In this document: one piece after another, positions 26,082 through 35,058 of the stretch
How the letters are laid out: the number at the start of each line of letters is the position of its first letter
Position numbering within the stretch: position 1 is the stretch's first letter
Source of the DNA: Pseudoxanthobacter soli DSM 19599
GTDB lineage: Bacteria > Pseudomonadota > Alphaproteobacteria > Rhizobiales > Segnochrobactraceae
Assembly: GCF_900148505.1 (NCBI RefSeq)
Contig: NZ_FRXO01000009.1
Location: 62,001 to 126,000, forward strand
Length of the DNA stretch: 64,000 nucleotides
Direction of reading: 5' to 3'
The notes under the pieces: model-generated
The model's input: only the letters and a program-made list of their open reading frames with translations
Database searches by the model: none
What the model was told of the DNA's origin: nothing
Position numbers and translations under genes: made by a program

Positions 26082-27305
26082 TCAGTTCACCGTCGGGGCG
26101 ATCTTGGTGAGCTTGTACTGGTCCGGGGCCGCCTCGCAGTGCGAGCAGTTGATGCCCGGCTCGTTGGCGGCTTTCACGATCTCGGCCGGCAGCGGCTGGA
26201 TGGTCGCGCCCTTCACCGGCGTGCCGTTCAGAGCCGAGTCGATGTTCAACTCGGGCAGCAGCACCGGATTCAGCACTTCGGTGACAAAGGAGGACGGCAC
26301 GCGATCCTTCGGGAAGACGTTGCAGCCGTTCTCGAACTTGTCACCCGCGCACAGCTTGACCTTGTCGGCGGGAACCCAGGGCAGCGGGTATTCGATATTG
26401 GTGGGCTTGAGCTCGCGCTTGCCGGTGAGGATTTCCATCATCAGCTTGAAGGCATAGCCCGACTGCGCCGGCGGTGAGCCGGCCGAGACGCCGGTCAGCC
26501 CCTTGGCCTGCATGGCCGGATCGGCGAGGGCGAGGCGGAAGCCGTTGGAGTTTTCGCCGGTGACTGGCACGAGATTTCCACCCTTGTCGAGCAGCGCCTG
26601 GATGGCGCCGTACTCGCCCGCCTGGGCCCAGATGCCCTGGACGTCGGGGTGCGCGGCGAGTGCCTTGGCGGTCTCCTGCTGGGTCGTGCGGTCGTCCCAG
26701 TACGAGTAATACTCGGACACCACCTCGATGCCGGGATACTTGGCGAAGATGTGCTTGGCGCCGTCGGTGTGGCGCTGGTCGACCGAGTTGCCGGGCACGC
26801 CGCGCGACAGGAAGATCTTGCCCTTGCCGCCAAGCGAATTGACCAGCGCCTGCGCCGAGTTCTCGCCGAACCCGGAGGAGAGATAGCTGACATTGTAGGC
26901 GCAGCTTTCAGTGACGGTGGCGTCGTACATGAAGAACAGCACGCCCTGCTCGCAGCCGCGCTTGATGGTGCGATTGAGCGCGGTGGCGGAGATCGGGAAG
27001 CTGACAATGCCGTCGGCGCCAGCGTCGATCATGCTCTCATAGGCGGAAATCTGCGCCTGCGGGTCGGCACCGGAGATCACCTCCTTCAGCTCGACCATGT
27101 CGTTATAGGGCGGGGTGGCCGCCAGGGCCTTGACGATGTTGGCGGCCTCGGACTGCCAGGCATTGCCCGAGTAGCTGAGGCTCAGATAGATCTTGTACTT
27201 CTTTCCATCCTTTGGGCCTTCGGCCTGTGCAGGCTGGATGGCCCCCATGCAGGCAGCCCCAAGCAGCAGGGCGGCGGTCGCGGTCTTGAGCAGCGTCGAT
27301 ATCAT
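26082..27305 (-). CDS. Sugar ABC transporter, periplasmic binding protein (Rbs type)
   Basis: A 407-residue periplasmic binding protein. The signal peptide is MISTLLKTATAALLLGAACMGAIQPAQA. The sequence then follows the ribose/galactose-type class: LSYSGNAWQSEAANIVKAL, SYESMIDAGADGIVSFP, DQRHTDGAKHIFAKYPG, and a late GSPPAQSGYAFKLMMEIL. Cys residues near the C terminus (KLCAGDKFENGC; CSHCEAA) could form disulfides. It delivers its sugar to the two permeases and ATPase upstream in the operon. ATG 27305 follows a strong AGGAGGAAA site. The ligand is unknown. Confidence 0.93.
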   Translation of the reverse strand: MISTLLKTATAALLLGAACMGAIQPAQAEGPKDGKKYKIYLSLSYSGNAWQSEAANIVKALAATPPYNDMVELKEVISGADPQAQISAYESMIDAGADGIVSFPISATALNRTIKRGCEQGVLFFMYDATVTESCAYNVSYLSSGFGENSAQALVNSLGGKGKIFLSRGVPGNSVDQRHTDGAKHIFAKYPGIEVVSEYYSYWDDRTTQQETAKALAAHPDVQGIWAQAGEYGAIQALLDKGGNLVPVTGENSNGFRLALADPAMQAKGLTGVSAGSPPAQSGYAFKLMMEILTGKRELKPTNIEYPLPWVPADKVKLCAGDKFENGCNVFPKDRVPSSFVTEVLNPVLLPELNIDSALNGTPVKGATIQPLPAEIVKAANEPGINCSHCEAAPDQYKLTKIAPTVN

Positions 27306-27361
27306 CGTCGTTTCCTCCTGGTATTTTGCGTGTTCTTGTCGTTCGTCTCGCCCGCCTGGGA

Positions 27362-28387
27362 TCAGCGCCACAGAGAGCCGAGTTTCTGGAAAAGCTCCTC
27401 GCGCAGGAGCAGCAGCGCCACCAGCACGATGGCGCCCTCAATGATGGTGCGCAGGCCGAATTCGAGGCCGATGGCGGAGATGATGGTCCCGAGCGTGGTC
27501 AGCAGGATCGCCCCGCCGACCGTCCCGAGAAACGTGCCGCGCCCGCCGAGGATCGAGGAGCCGCCGATCACCACGGCGGCAATGGAAGGCAGCAGATAAC
27601 TGTCGCCCATGCGCAGCGTGGCGCCATTGGAGTAGCCGACCAGCATGATGCCGACGAAGCCGGCGCTGATCGCGCTGACGACATAGGGCAGGATCCGCAT
27701 CGCCGTGACCGGAGCGCCGGCGATGCGTGCCGCCTCCACATTGGTGCCTATGGCATAGAGATAGCGCCCGAAGATGGAGCGGCTCTGGAACAGCCAGCCG
27801 AAAATCACGAAGGCGACCAGGAACAACACCGGCGTCGGCAGGCCGAAGAGATGGCCCTTCATCAGAGCAAGCGCGGCGTCCGGCGCGGACCCGCGCGGCG
27901 TGCCGTTGGTGTAGCCGAGCAGCACCGAGGCAACGATGATCGACATCGCCAGCGTCATGATGAAGGGCGGCACTCGCAGCCAGACGATCCCGGCGGCGGA
28001 GAGGAAGCCGACCGCCCCGCACACCAGCAACACGACCGGCAGCAGGTACCAGGCACCGGGATCGGTGGCACCGACCCAGTTGGTGGCGAGAATGCCGCCG
28101 AGAGTCACCACCGCCGGCATCGAGAGATCCAGCCCGCCGGAAAGAATGACGAGACCCTGGCCGAAGGACAGCACCACCAGAAAGGAGCCCAGCACGAGCA
28201 CCGTCTCCACCTGCGACCACGAGCCGAGGGACGGGCTGATGAAGCGCGCGCCCAGTAGCAGCACGACGCACAGGATGGCCACGGTAATGGTGCTGATGGT
28301 CTCGGCGCCGATGCGGGCGCTCCTGCGCGTATCGGTGGCCTGGACGAAGCGGCTTTCGGAGATCGGATTTTCGTTCATGACCGTCAT
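27362..28387 (-). CDS. Sugar ABC transporter permease (RbsC type), second subunit
   Basis: A 341-residue inner-membrane permease with about nine hydrophobic segments and the RbsC-type signature SGGLDLSMPAVVTLGG and later GGSSILGGRGTFLGTVGGA. Its first ATG (MTVMNENP) overlaps the previous permease stop (ATGA), showing translational coupling. It forms a heterodimeric channel with the other permease and the RbsA-type ATPase. Confidence 0.94.
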   Translation of the reverse strand: MTVMNENPISESRFVQATDTRRSARIGAETISTITVAILCVVLLLGARFISPSLGSWSQVETVLVLGSFLVVLSFGQGLVILSGGLDLSMPAVVTLGGILATNWVGATDPGAWYLLPVVLLVCGAVGFLSAAGIVWLRVPPFIMTLAMSIIVASVLLGYTNGTPRGSAPDAALALMKGHLFGLPTPVLFLVAFVIFGWLFQSRSIFGRYLYAIGTNVEAARIAGAPVTAMRILPYVVSAISAGFVGIMLVGYSNGATLRMGDSYLLPSIAAVVIGGSSILGGRGTFLGTVGGAILLTTLGTIISAIGLEFGLRTIIEGAIVLVALLLLREELFQKLGSLWR

Positions 28388-29400
28388 TTCCGTTCCCCGA
28401 TCCGCGTCAGCAGTCCACTGAAGACCACCGCTACGATCAGCACGACGCCCTGGAACAGGCCGGTGTAGAAGGAGGACACGCCGCTGGAGAACAGCACTTT
28501 CTGCAGCAGGGTGAGCGTTGCGGCGCCCATGACGGAGGCGAAGAGACCGCCGCGTCCGCCGTTCAGCGACGTTCCCCCGAGCGACACCGCGGCGAAGGAC
28601 AGCAGCAGCAGAGGCGTTCCGGAATTCGGATTGCCGGTTGCCGTCTGCGCGCTCAGCATCATTCCGGCGAGGCCGTAGAGCATGCCGGCGCCGACGAAGG
28701 TGATGAAACGGGTGCGCCGCACATTGACGCCGGAGAGCGCGGCGGCGGGCTCGTCCGCACCGATGGCATAAAGCGCGATCCCGTAATTCGTGCGCCGCAT
28801 CAGCAGCCACAGCCCGACCACGGCTGCGACGACAACCCCAGAGACCGGGAGCACGCCCCACAGCCGCCCCGTCAGCTCGTCGGCGATCCAGTCCGAGACC
28901 GCCCCGCCCGGCGCATTAAGGATCACCAGCGCAATGCCCTGGCAGATGATCATCGTCGCCAGCGTGGCGGCGATGGACTGGAGCCGGAGATAGGCCACCA
29001 ACCAGCCGTTCACCACTCCCACGACACCGCCGATGAAAAGGCAGAGCAGCATCGAGAGCAGCGCCCCGCCCGGCCCTTCCATGGGATAGACGGCCAGCAC
29101 GACGTTGCTGAGCGAGATCACGCCTGCGATCGACAGGTCGAAGCCCCGGCTCAGCACCACCAGCGTCTGCCCGGCCGCCGCGAGCGCCAACGGCGCTGTG
29201 TTGTTCATCAGCGCGGCGATCGCGTAGGTGTCCAGAGCGCGCGGCTGCTGGTAGGCGTAAAGCGCATAGAGCAGCACATAGAGCCCGAAGATCAGGCCAG
29301 CACCATGGGTCAGCCGCCAGAGCCGGTGACGCGGGGCCGCGCCCGAGCGGACAGCGGAAGAGACGGACCCGGATGCGTCCGTACTTGCAGTAGCGCTCAT
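28384..29400 (-). CDS. Sugar ABC transporter permease (RbsC type), first subunit
   Basis: A 338-residue permease with the same signatures as its neighbour (SRGFDLSIAGVISLSN; GGTSLNGGRGG) and about ten membrane segments. ATG 29400 (MSATAS) overlaps the stop of the ATPase gene by four bases. Two different RbsC-like subunits in a row suggest a heterodimer. Confidence 0.94.
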   Translation of the reverse strand: MSATASTDASGSVSSAVRSGAAPRHRLWRLTHGAGLIFGLYVLLYALYAYQQPRALDTYAIAALMNNTAPLALAAAGQTLVVLSRGFDLSIAGVISLSNVVLAVYPMEGPGGALLSMLLCLFIGGVVGVVNGWLVAYLRLQSIAATLATMIICQGIALVILNAPGGAVSDWIADELTGRLWGVLPVSGVVVAAVVGLWLLMRRTNYGIALYAIGADEPAAALSGVNVRRTRFITFVGAGMLYGLAGMMLSAQTATGNPNSGTPLLLLSFAAVSLGGTSLNGGRGGLFASVMGAATLTLLQKVLFSSGVSSFYTGLFQGVVLIVAVVFSGLLTRIGERK

Positions 29401-31007
29401 CGGGCATTCTCCGCGGCGACCGGAATTGGGGTGGCGGAGGAAGCGGGCGCGCGACCGGCCGGCGGGCGCGGGCCATGACCGATCATCGCCGCCACCAGCT
29501 TCTGTTCGGCGATGTCGCCGCCTTCCAGCTCGCAGAAGACCTTGCCGCCATAGAGAACCAGGCAACGATCGGCGAGTTGGACGATCTCCGGCAGTTCCGA
29601 GGAATAGAACAGCACCGAACCGCCGCGCTCGGCGAAGGCGCGTATGGCGGCATAGATCGATTCCTTGGTGCCGACATCGACACCCCGCGTGGGATCGAAC
29701 AGCAGCAACGTGCGCGCGCCGGTGGCCAGCGTGCGCGCCATCAGCGCCTTCTGCTGATTGCCGCCCGACAGGTCGCCGATGGAGAAGGCGAGATAGCGCG
29801 GGTTCAGCGCCACTTCCTGCGCCGCGGGCTGCGCGGCCTTCTCCTCATCGTGCCGGCCGACGAATCCCGCCCGACCCACGCGCGGCAGGAACGGCAGCAC
29901 CACGTTGGTCGCGGCCGACAGACCCGCGAGGATACCCTCGGTCTTGCGCTCTTCCGGGAGGTAGCTGATCCCGGAGCCGCAGCGCAACGCCGCGCGCGGG
30001 CTGCGATAGGCCGCCGTCTTGCCGTCTATACGGATCGCACCGCCGGTGGGCGTCTCCAGTCCAGCCAGCAAGCGGAAGAGCCCGCGCTGCCCCTGTCCTT
30101 CCAACGCGGCGACGCCGAGAATCTCGCCTTCCCCGAGTTGCAGGCTCACTCCGCGCAGGCCGTGTCCGGTCAGATCCTCAGCGGCGAGACGCGCCGCGCT
30201 TTTCGAACCCGCAACCCGCGCAGGCCGACGCGCATGCTCCACCCGGTGGCCGACCATCATCTCGAAAATGTCGCCATCGCTGGAACTGCCCAGGCCGACC
30301 GTGGCAATGGACCGGCCATTGCGGAGCACGGTCGCCGACGTGCAGATTTCCCGCACCTCGGCGAGGCGATGCGAGATGTAGAGAATGGCAACGCCACGCG
30401 AACGTGCCTTGCCGATTTGCTCGAACAGCCAGTCGGTTTCGGCAAGCGAGGCGGTCGGCTCGTCGAGGATCAGCACGCGGCCGGCATTCTCGATGGCGCG
30501 GGCGATCTCGATGCGTTGGCGCTCGGCGAGCGGCAGGTCGCCGACGCGCGCGGCCGGATCGATCCGCACGAGCCCATGACGCGCGAGGATTTCCGCGCCA
30601 CGGGCGATGACATGGCGGCGCGAGACCAGCAGCGAGCCATGGCCCGCGAGGGCCGGTAAAAGGAAATTCTGCGCCACACTCAAGTTTGGAACCAGGCTCA
30701 GTTCCTGAAAGGCCGTGGCGACCTCGCTCCTGCGCGCATCGAGGATGGAGCGCGGCGCGTAGGTCTCACCATGCAACTGCATCTCGCCGCGATCCGGAAT
30801 CACCGCGCCGGTGAAGATGCGCACGAGCGTCGACTTGCCTGCGCCGTTTTCGCCGAGAAGCGCATGAACCTCGCCGGCCTTCAGAGCGATGTCGGCATGT
30901 TCGAGAGCGACGGTCGCGCCATAGGACTTGCTGACGCCGGAGGCGCGCATCTCGCGAGACAAGGGTGGCCGCTCCCCGGTGCCGGGGCGGCCTGTGGCAT
31001 CCGCCAT
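29397..31007 (-). CDS. Sugar ABC transporter ATPase (RbsA type)
   Basis: A 536-residue tandem ATPase. The first half has Walker A GENGAGKST (residue about 54), a degenerate signature LPLAERQRIEIARA and Walker B VLILDEPTA. In the second half the Walker A is degenerate (GLEGQGQRGL), with signature SGGNQQKALMAR and Walker B LLLFDPTRGVD. This asymmetry is normal for RbsA/MglA proteins. It is the first gene of the operon, just after the LacI double operator, and energises import through the two permeases. Confidence 0.94.
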   Translation of the reverse strand: MADATGRPGTGERPPLSREMRASGVSKSYGATVALEHADIALKAGEVHALLGENGAGKSTLVRIFTGAVIPDRGEMQLHGETYAPRSILDARRSEVATAFQELSLVPNLSVAQNFLLPALAGHGSLLVSRRHVIARGAEILARHGLVRIDPAARVGDLPLAERQRIEIARAIENAGRVLILDEPTASLAETDWLFEQIGKARSRGVAILYISHRLAEVREICTSATVLRNGRSIATVGLGSSSDGDIFEMMVGHRVEHARRPARVAGSKSAARLAAEDLTGHGLRGVSLQLGEGEILGVAALEGQGQRGLFRLLAGLETPTGGAIRIDGKTAAYRSPRAALRCGSGISYLPEERKTEGILAGLSAATNVVLPFLPRVGRAGFVGRHDEEKAAQPAAQEVALNPRYLAFSIGDLSGGNQQKALMARTLATGARTLLLFDPTRGVDVGTKESIYAAIRAFAERGGSVLFYSSELPEIVQLADRCLVLYGGKVFCELEGGDIAEQKLVAAMIGHGPRPPAGRAPASSATPIPVAAENAR

Positions 31008-31045
31008 TCTCTTTCCTCCCAGTACTCCCGAGCCGCTCCACTAAC

Positions 31046-31070
31046 GGGAACGTTCTCTGAGAACGTTCCC
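31046..31070. promoter_or_regulatory. Double LacI-type operator at the operon promoter
   Basis: A perfect 12-bp inverted repeat, GGGAACGTTCTC and GAGAACGTTCCC, around one T. Each arm is itself a near-palindrome centred on CG, the LacI-family operator form. It is 39 bases upstream of the ABC ATPase start. The operon encodes a LacI regulator, the natural partner. Confidence 0.85.
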
Positions 31071-31071
31071 A

Positions 31072-31100
31072 TTGATGACGGTCTTTCTGATTTCGGTCAA
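31072..31100 (-). promoter_or_regulatory. Candidate promoter of the sugar operon
   Basis: On the minus strand TTGACC (31095-31100), then 17 bases, then CATCAA (31072-31077), directly upstream of the double operator. The -35 match is good and the -10 weak. A repressor on the operator would cover the start site. Confidence 0.4.
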
Positions 31101-31424
31101 GCGCACTTGTTCGATTTTGTGGCTCAGATCAGCGAGAAGCGCCTTTCTTCGTCATCAAGTCATTGATAACGCTTCGAGAAACAGATGCATGACTCGTGGG
31201 AAACGCCTCTCGTCGCCGGTGACGCGCCACTCTCGCCTCGCCCCGCGCCTGAGAACGCGAAGGCGAGTCGCCCCCATCGGCCCCAGCCGCGGAAACACCG
31301 GGAATTCTCCAGTTGCTACGGAAGGATGCCCTGGATTGCGTCAGAATCTTCCATAATCGCTCATTCCGCATCGCGACACGGCGTGACTGCGGGTGGCTTA
31401 GACGGCAGATCGGATGAGCAGGCG

Positions 31425-31733
31425 CTAACGGCAGGGCGACTGCGACGACGAGTCCGCGCGCGGACGCTTCGAGACGATTCCGGCGAAGCGTCGGACATTC
31501 GGGACCTGGCCGATGCCATCAGCGCCTCGCCGTCGACCGTCCGCCGCGATCTCGAACATCCGGTGAAGCAGAGCGCGCCGGAACGCGCCGATGGCAACGC
31601 TCTGCTTCAGAGGACCGAGCGCGCCATCTCCGGCCGGACGTCGCTCTCGCCGCGCAACTGCTGCGCGACGAAAGGAACGCCATCGCGGCCGCCGTCGCCG
31701 ACGGGCTGCCGCGCGGATAGAGCGTAGCGGTGT
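31425..31733 (+). pseudogene. Broken DeoR-family regulator
   Basis: One frame holds a DeoR helix-turn-helix (SDIRDLADAISASPSTVRRDLEHPVKQ, here cut short in quoting to its core DLADAISASPSTVRRDLE) followed by ERADGNALLQRTERA. After a frameshift near 31630 a second frame reads PDVALAAQLLRDERNAIAAA and VADGLPRG to a TAG. The order matches the start of a DeoR-type repressor; the sensor domain is missing. It is a remnant, probably once tied to the adjacent sugar operons. The flanking 31101-31424 and 31734-31885 stretches show nothing else. Confidence 0.7.
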
Positions 31734-31885
31734 GCCGATGAGATGGTGGCGTGCGGTATCGCCGTTTGAGGTGCAGACATCCCACCGCTGACGCCCGTTG
31801 ACGCATCGCGGAGCGGTTGGAGGGCGCGCGACGCCGCCCGGAAAATGGAGATGGCAGTCCGGGGGGCATGGCGTAAAACACCAGG

Positions 31886-32770
31886 ATGCCCCGTGATGCT
31901 CCCTTCACGATGCCAAGCCACGCCATGCAAAGCCACGCCATGACGCATACCGGACGTCCCGGGCCTCTCGCCTATCTGGAGGCCAGCATACCGAGCCTGC
32001 CGAACGCGCTGGCGCGCACGGCGCTCTATATCGTCGAGAACCCCGAAAAGGTCGTGCGGTTTTCCCTGAAGGACCTGAGCCGGTTGTGCCGCGCTGGAGA
32101 GGCCAGCATCGTGCGGCTGTGCCAGATGTCCGGCTTCAACGGCTTTTCCGACTTCAAGCTGGCGCTGGCGGGCGAACTGGCCGTTCGCGACACCGCAGGA
32201 ACGGAGGCCGCGCCGAAGGACGAGCATCAGCTCCTCACGCTCGCCGGCGAACTGGCCCGGTCCGTGACGCACACGGCGGAAGGCCTCGATCTCGCGCTCG
32301 CCCAGCGGGTCGCCGACCGGCTGCGCCCGATGAGACGCATCGACATCTACGGATCCGGCGTTTCCGGCATCATCGCCGAACTGTTCTCCTACCGGCTGCT
32401 GCGCTCCGGGCTCAACGCCTACGCCTTCCGCGATGCCGCCCTCGCCCACGAGGTGGCAAACGGTCTCGGCCCGCACTGCGCGGCGCTCGCGATTTCGGAC
32501 TCCGGCGTCACGCTCAACACGGTCGATTTCCTGCGGACGGCCCGGGCGGCCGGCGCCTATTGCGTGGCCGTCACCTGCCATCCCCGCAGCGCGCTCGCAC
32601 GCCACGCCGACGTCGTGCTGTCCATGGCGAAGCTGAACATCCCCGCCTATGGCGGCTACATCAATGCCGTGCCGCGGGCGGTCTACATCGCGGAGGCGAT
32701 CGCCGCCCTCGCCGCCCCGGCGGCTTCGGCACCCCCGGCGGCAGCGACGGTCGCGGGGAGCGATGACTGA
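31886..32770 (+). CDS. RpiR/MurR-family regulator (HTH + SIS domain)
   Basis: Up to 294 residues. An N-terminal RpiR helix-turn-helix (residues about 25-100: LARTALYIVENPEKVVRFSL, CRAGEASIVRLCQMSGFNGF) is followed by a SIS phosphosugar-binding domain (IDIYGSGVSGIIAELFSYRL; ALAISDSGVTLNTVDFLRTA). The family senses sugar phosphates. Three copies of a TGGAG-N5-CTCCA palindrome directly downstream, in front of the ABC importer, are its likely operators. The start is uncertain: ATGs at 31886, 31910, 31925 and 31940 are in frame with weak ribosome sites, and a 15-bp direct duplication containing CCACGCCATG covers the last two. Start 31940 (MTHTGRPG) gives the best family length. Confidence 0.9.
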   Translation: MPRDAPFTMPSHAMQSHAMTHTGRPGPLAYLEASIPSLPNALARTALYIVENPEKVVRFSLKDLSRLCRAGEASIVRLCQMSGFNGFSDFKLALAGELAVRDTAGTEAAPKDEHQLLTLAGELARSVTHTAEGLDLALAQRVADRLRPMRRIDIYGSGVSGIIAELFSYRLLRSGLNAYAFRDAALAHEVANGLGPHCAALAISDSGVTLNTVDFLRTARAAGAYCVAVTCHPRSALARHADVVLSMAKLNIPAYGGYINAVPRAVYIAEAIAALAAPAASAPPAAATVAGSDD

Positions 32771-32785
32771 TGGAGTTTTTCTCCA
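32771..32785. promoter_or_regulatory. RpiR-type operator, site 1
   Basis: TGGAGTTTTTCTCCA, a perfect 5-5-5 palindrome directly after the RpiR stop codon. It is one of three similar sites before the ABC ATPase gene. Confidence 0.7.
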
Positions 32786-32803
32786 TTGTTGGCGTCATAA
32801 AAA

Positions 32804-32818
32804 TGAAGTAATACTCCA
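32804..32818. promoter_or_regulatory. RpiR-type operator, site 2
   Basis: TGAAGTAATACTCCA, the same palindrome with one mismatched position, 33 bases after site 1 (about three helical turns). Confidence 0.6.
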
Positions 32819-32864
32819 CTAACGTCCCGCTCATGAGGGCGTCGGGCCGGATCCTGCGGGTGAA

Positions 32865-32879
32865 TGGAGTTTTGCTCCA
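32865..32879. promoter_or_regulatory. RpiR-type operator, site 3
   Basis: TGGAGTTTTGCTCCA, palindrome 61 bases after site 2. It overlaps a longer in-frame start of the ATPase, which argues for the later ATG 32936. Confidence 0.7.
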
Positions 32880-32935
32880 TCGCGTCGCGGCGTCGGCCGC
32901 CATCGGCTTCATCCAGAGAGAGGGCGACCCGGCCA

Positions 32936-34144
32936 ATGGGGACATCATCGCTCGGCCTGAAAATCAGGGGCCTCGGCAAGCATTTCGGCGAGACCGCCGT
33001 GCTGCGCGGGCTGGACCTCGACGTGGTTCCGGGCGAGTTTCTCTGCCTGCTCGGGCCGTCCGGCTGCGGAAAATCCACCTTGCTGCGGATTCTCGCCGGT
33101 TTCGAGGCGCCATCCGAAGGCACCGTCGAGACCGAGGACGGCGCCAGCCTTACCGGGCTCGCGCCGAGCCGCCGCGACATCGCGATGGTGTTCCAGAACT
33201 TCGCGCTCTACCCCCACATGACCGTCCACGACAACATCGCGGCGCCTCTCGTGATGCGGCGCTTGTCGTGGGCCCAGCGACAGCCGGCGCTCGGCGCCCT
33301 CCTGCCCGGCGGACGGGCGATCCGCGGCGAGATCTCCGCGGCCGTCGAGCGCGTCGCCACGCAACTGCGCATCTCCCATCTGCTCGGCCGCAAGCCGGGT
33401 CAGCTTTCCGGCGGGCAGAAGCAGCGCGTCGCCATCGGCCGGGCGCTGATCCGCGAACCCCGGTTGTTTCTCATGGACGAGCCGCTGTCGAGCCTCGATG
33501 CCGCGCTGCGGGCGGAGATGCGTGGCGAGATCGTCGAACTCCAGCGCCGGCTCGGGATCACCACCCTCTACGTCACGCACGACCAGACGGAGGCCATGAC
33601 CATGGCCGACCGGATCGTTTTGATGATGGACGGCCGGGCGCTGCAGATCGGAACGCCGGCGGAAATCTTCCACGATCCGCGCCACGTTTCCGTCGCGACC
33701 TTTCTCGGCAGCCCTTCCATCAACATCGTTCCGGGCGCGATATCGGACGCTGGCATCGTGTGCCTCGGGCACACACTCCCGATCGCCACGATCCTGCCGG
33801 CGGGCCGGGCCGTGCAGATCGGCATCCGGCCGGAGGACGTGGACGTCGCCGCGGCCGACGGGGGATCCGCAGCCCGCCTGCCCTGGCTTGCCCGCATCGA
33901 GCGGCTGGAGCCGATCGGACACGAGACGCTGATCCACATGCGCCTAGATGCCGCCGCCCGGATCGTCGCCCGGCTTTCCGGCCCACGGCTGGCGGGCTTC
34001 GCCGTGCCGGCGGACGGCCGTGTGAGGGTCGGGTTCGAGGCGACGGCGATAAAGCTGTTCGACGAACAGGGCGCGCGGCTGCATCCGGCGGCGGCGGGCC
34101 TGGATGCGGCTCTCCCGCCGCGCCGTGCGGAGGCGGCCCGATGA
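32936..34144 (+). CDS. ABC transporter ATPase (UgpC/MalK type)
   Basis: A 402-residue ATPase: Walker A GPSGCGKST (about residue 43), Q-loop QNFALYPHM, signature LSGGQKQRVAIGRA, Walker B LFLMDEPLSSLD, switch His in YVTHDQTEAMT, and a C-terminal OB-type regulatory domain (IGIRPEDV). This is the UgpC/MalK class for sugars, polyols or glycerol phosphates. An insert of about 20 residues (around GALLPGGRAIRGE) between Q-loop and signature is unusual. ATG 32936 is chosen over 32864 because the upstream start lies in the operator. The stop overlaps the next ATG (ATGA). Confidence 0.93.
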   Translation: MGTSSLGLKIRGLGKHFGETAVLRGLDLDVVPGEFLCLLGPSGCGKSTLLRILAGFEAPSEGTVETEDGASLTGLAPSRRDIAMVFQNFALYPHMTVHDNIAAPLVMRRLSWAQRQPALGALLPGGRAIRGEISAAVERVATQLRISHLLGRKPGQLSGGQKQRVAIGRALIREPRLFLMDEPLSSLDAALRAEMRGEIVELQRRLGITTLYVTHDQTEAMTMADRIVLMMDGRALQIGTPAEIFHDPRHVSVATFLGSPSINIVPGAISDAGIVCLGHTLPIATILPAGRAVQIGIRPEDVDVAAADGGSAARLPWLARIERLEPIGHETLIHMRLDAAARIVARLSGPRLAGFAVPADGRVRVGFEATAIKLFDEQGARLHPAAAGLDAALPPRRAEAAR

Positions 34145-35058
34145 GCCGCGCCCCTGCCCTCGCCCGTTCCGAGACGCCGCGCGCCGCCGGTCGCACTGCC
34201 GCGCATGGCCTTCTGCTGGCCAGTCCGGCGATCTTCTTTCTCTCGCTGCTGATGATCGCGCCGATCCTCGTGGTGTTCGGGCTGAGCTTCACGGACTACA
34301 GCCTCGGTGCCGTGCAGGTTTCCTTCATCGGCCTACGCAACTACCTGCAGATCGCGAGCGACGACCGCGCGCTCGCAGCGGTCGGGCACACGCTCGGCTA
34401 TGTCGCGATCACCGTGCCGCTCGCGGTGCTGCTCGGCCTGTTCCTGGCGCTGACGATCCAGGGTCGCCGCCGGCTGCGGCATGGCTACGAGGTGCTGTTC
34501 TTCCTGCCGGCGACGAGCACCTTCGTCGCGATGGCCCTGGTCTGGCAGTTCCTGCTCCACGGCCGCATCGGCCCGATCAACGACTGGCTGGTGTGGATCG
34601 GTCTCGGCCGGATCGACTTTCTCACCGACCCCGCGACGGCCCTGCCGACGCTCGCCGTCATCGGAGCGTGGCAGATGGTCGGCCAGACCACGATCCTGTT
34701 CCTCGCCGGCCTGTCGTCCGTTCCGCCGGACATCTACGACGCGGCATCGCTCGACGGCATGGACGCCGGCTGGGACCGCTTCCTCCGCATCACCTTTCCG
34801 ATGCTCGGGCCGACCACGCTGTTCGTCGTCGTCACCACCACGATCACCGCCTTCCAGGCCTTCGATGCGGTCGCGGCGCTTACACAAGGCGGCCCCGCGG
34901 GCTCGACGGAAACGCTGCTCTACAAGATCTATCTCGAGGCATACCAGTATACCGACATGGGATACGCGGCCTCGCTTTCCATTCTCTTCCTGGCTTTCAT
35001 CGCAGCCCTGTCGCTGTTCCAGATCTTCATCGCCGAGAAGAAGGTGCACTACTCATGA
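34141..35058 (+). CDS. ABC transporter permease (UgpA type)
   Basis: A 305-residue permease with six hydrophobic segments and the coupling EAA loop in YDAASLDGMDAGWDRFLRIT. ATG overlaps the stop of the ATPase gene. It pairs with the UgpE-type subunit that follows. The proximity of a phosphodiesterase and a phosphatase makes a glycerophosphodiester-like substrate plausible. Confidence 0.93.
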   Translation: MSRAPALARSETPRAAGRTAAHGLLLASPAIFFLSLLMIAPILVVFGLSFTDYSLGAVQVSFIGLRNYLQIASDDRALAAVGHTLGYVAITVPLAVLLGLFLALTIQGRRRLRHGYEVLFFLPATSTFVAMALVWQFLLHGRIGPINDWLVWIGLGRIDFLTDPATALPTLAVIGAWQMVGQTTILFLAGLSSVPPDIYDAASLDGMDAGWDRFLRITFPMLGPTTLFVVVTTTITAFQAFDAVAALTQGGPAGSTETLLYKIYLEAYQYTDMGYAASLSILFLAFIAALSLFQIFIAEKKVHYS

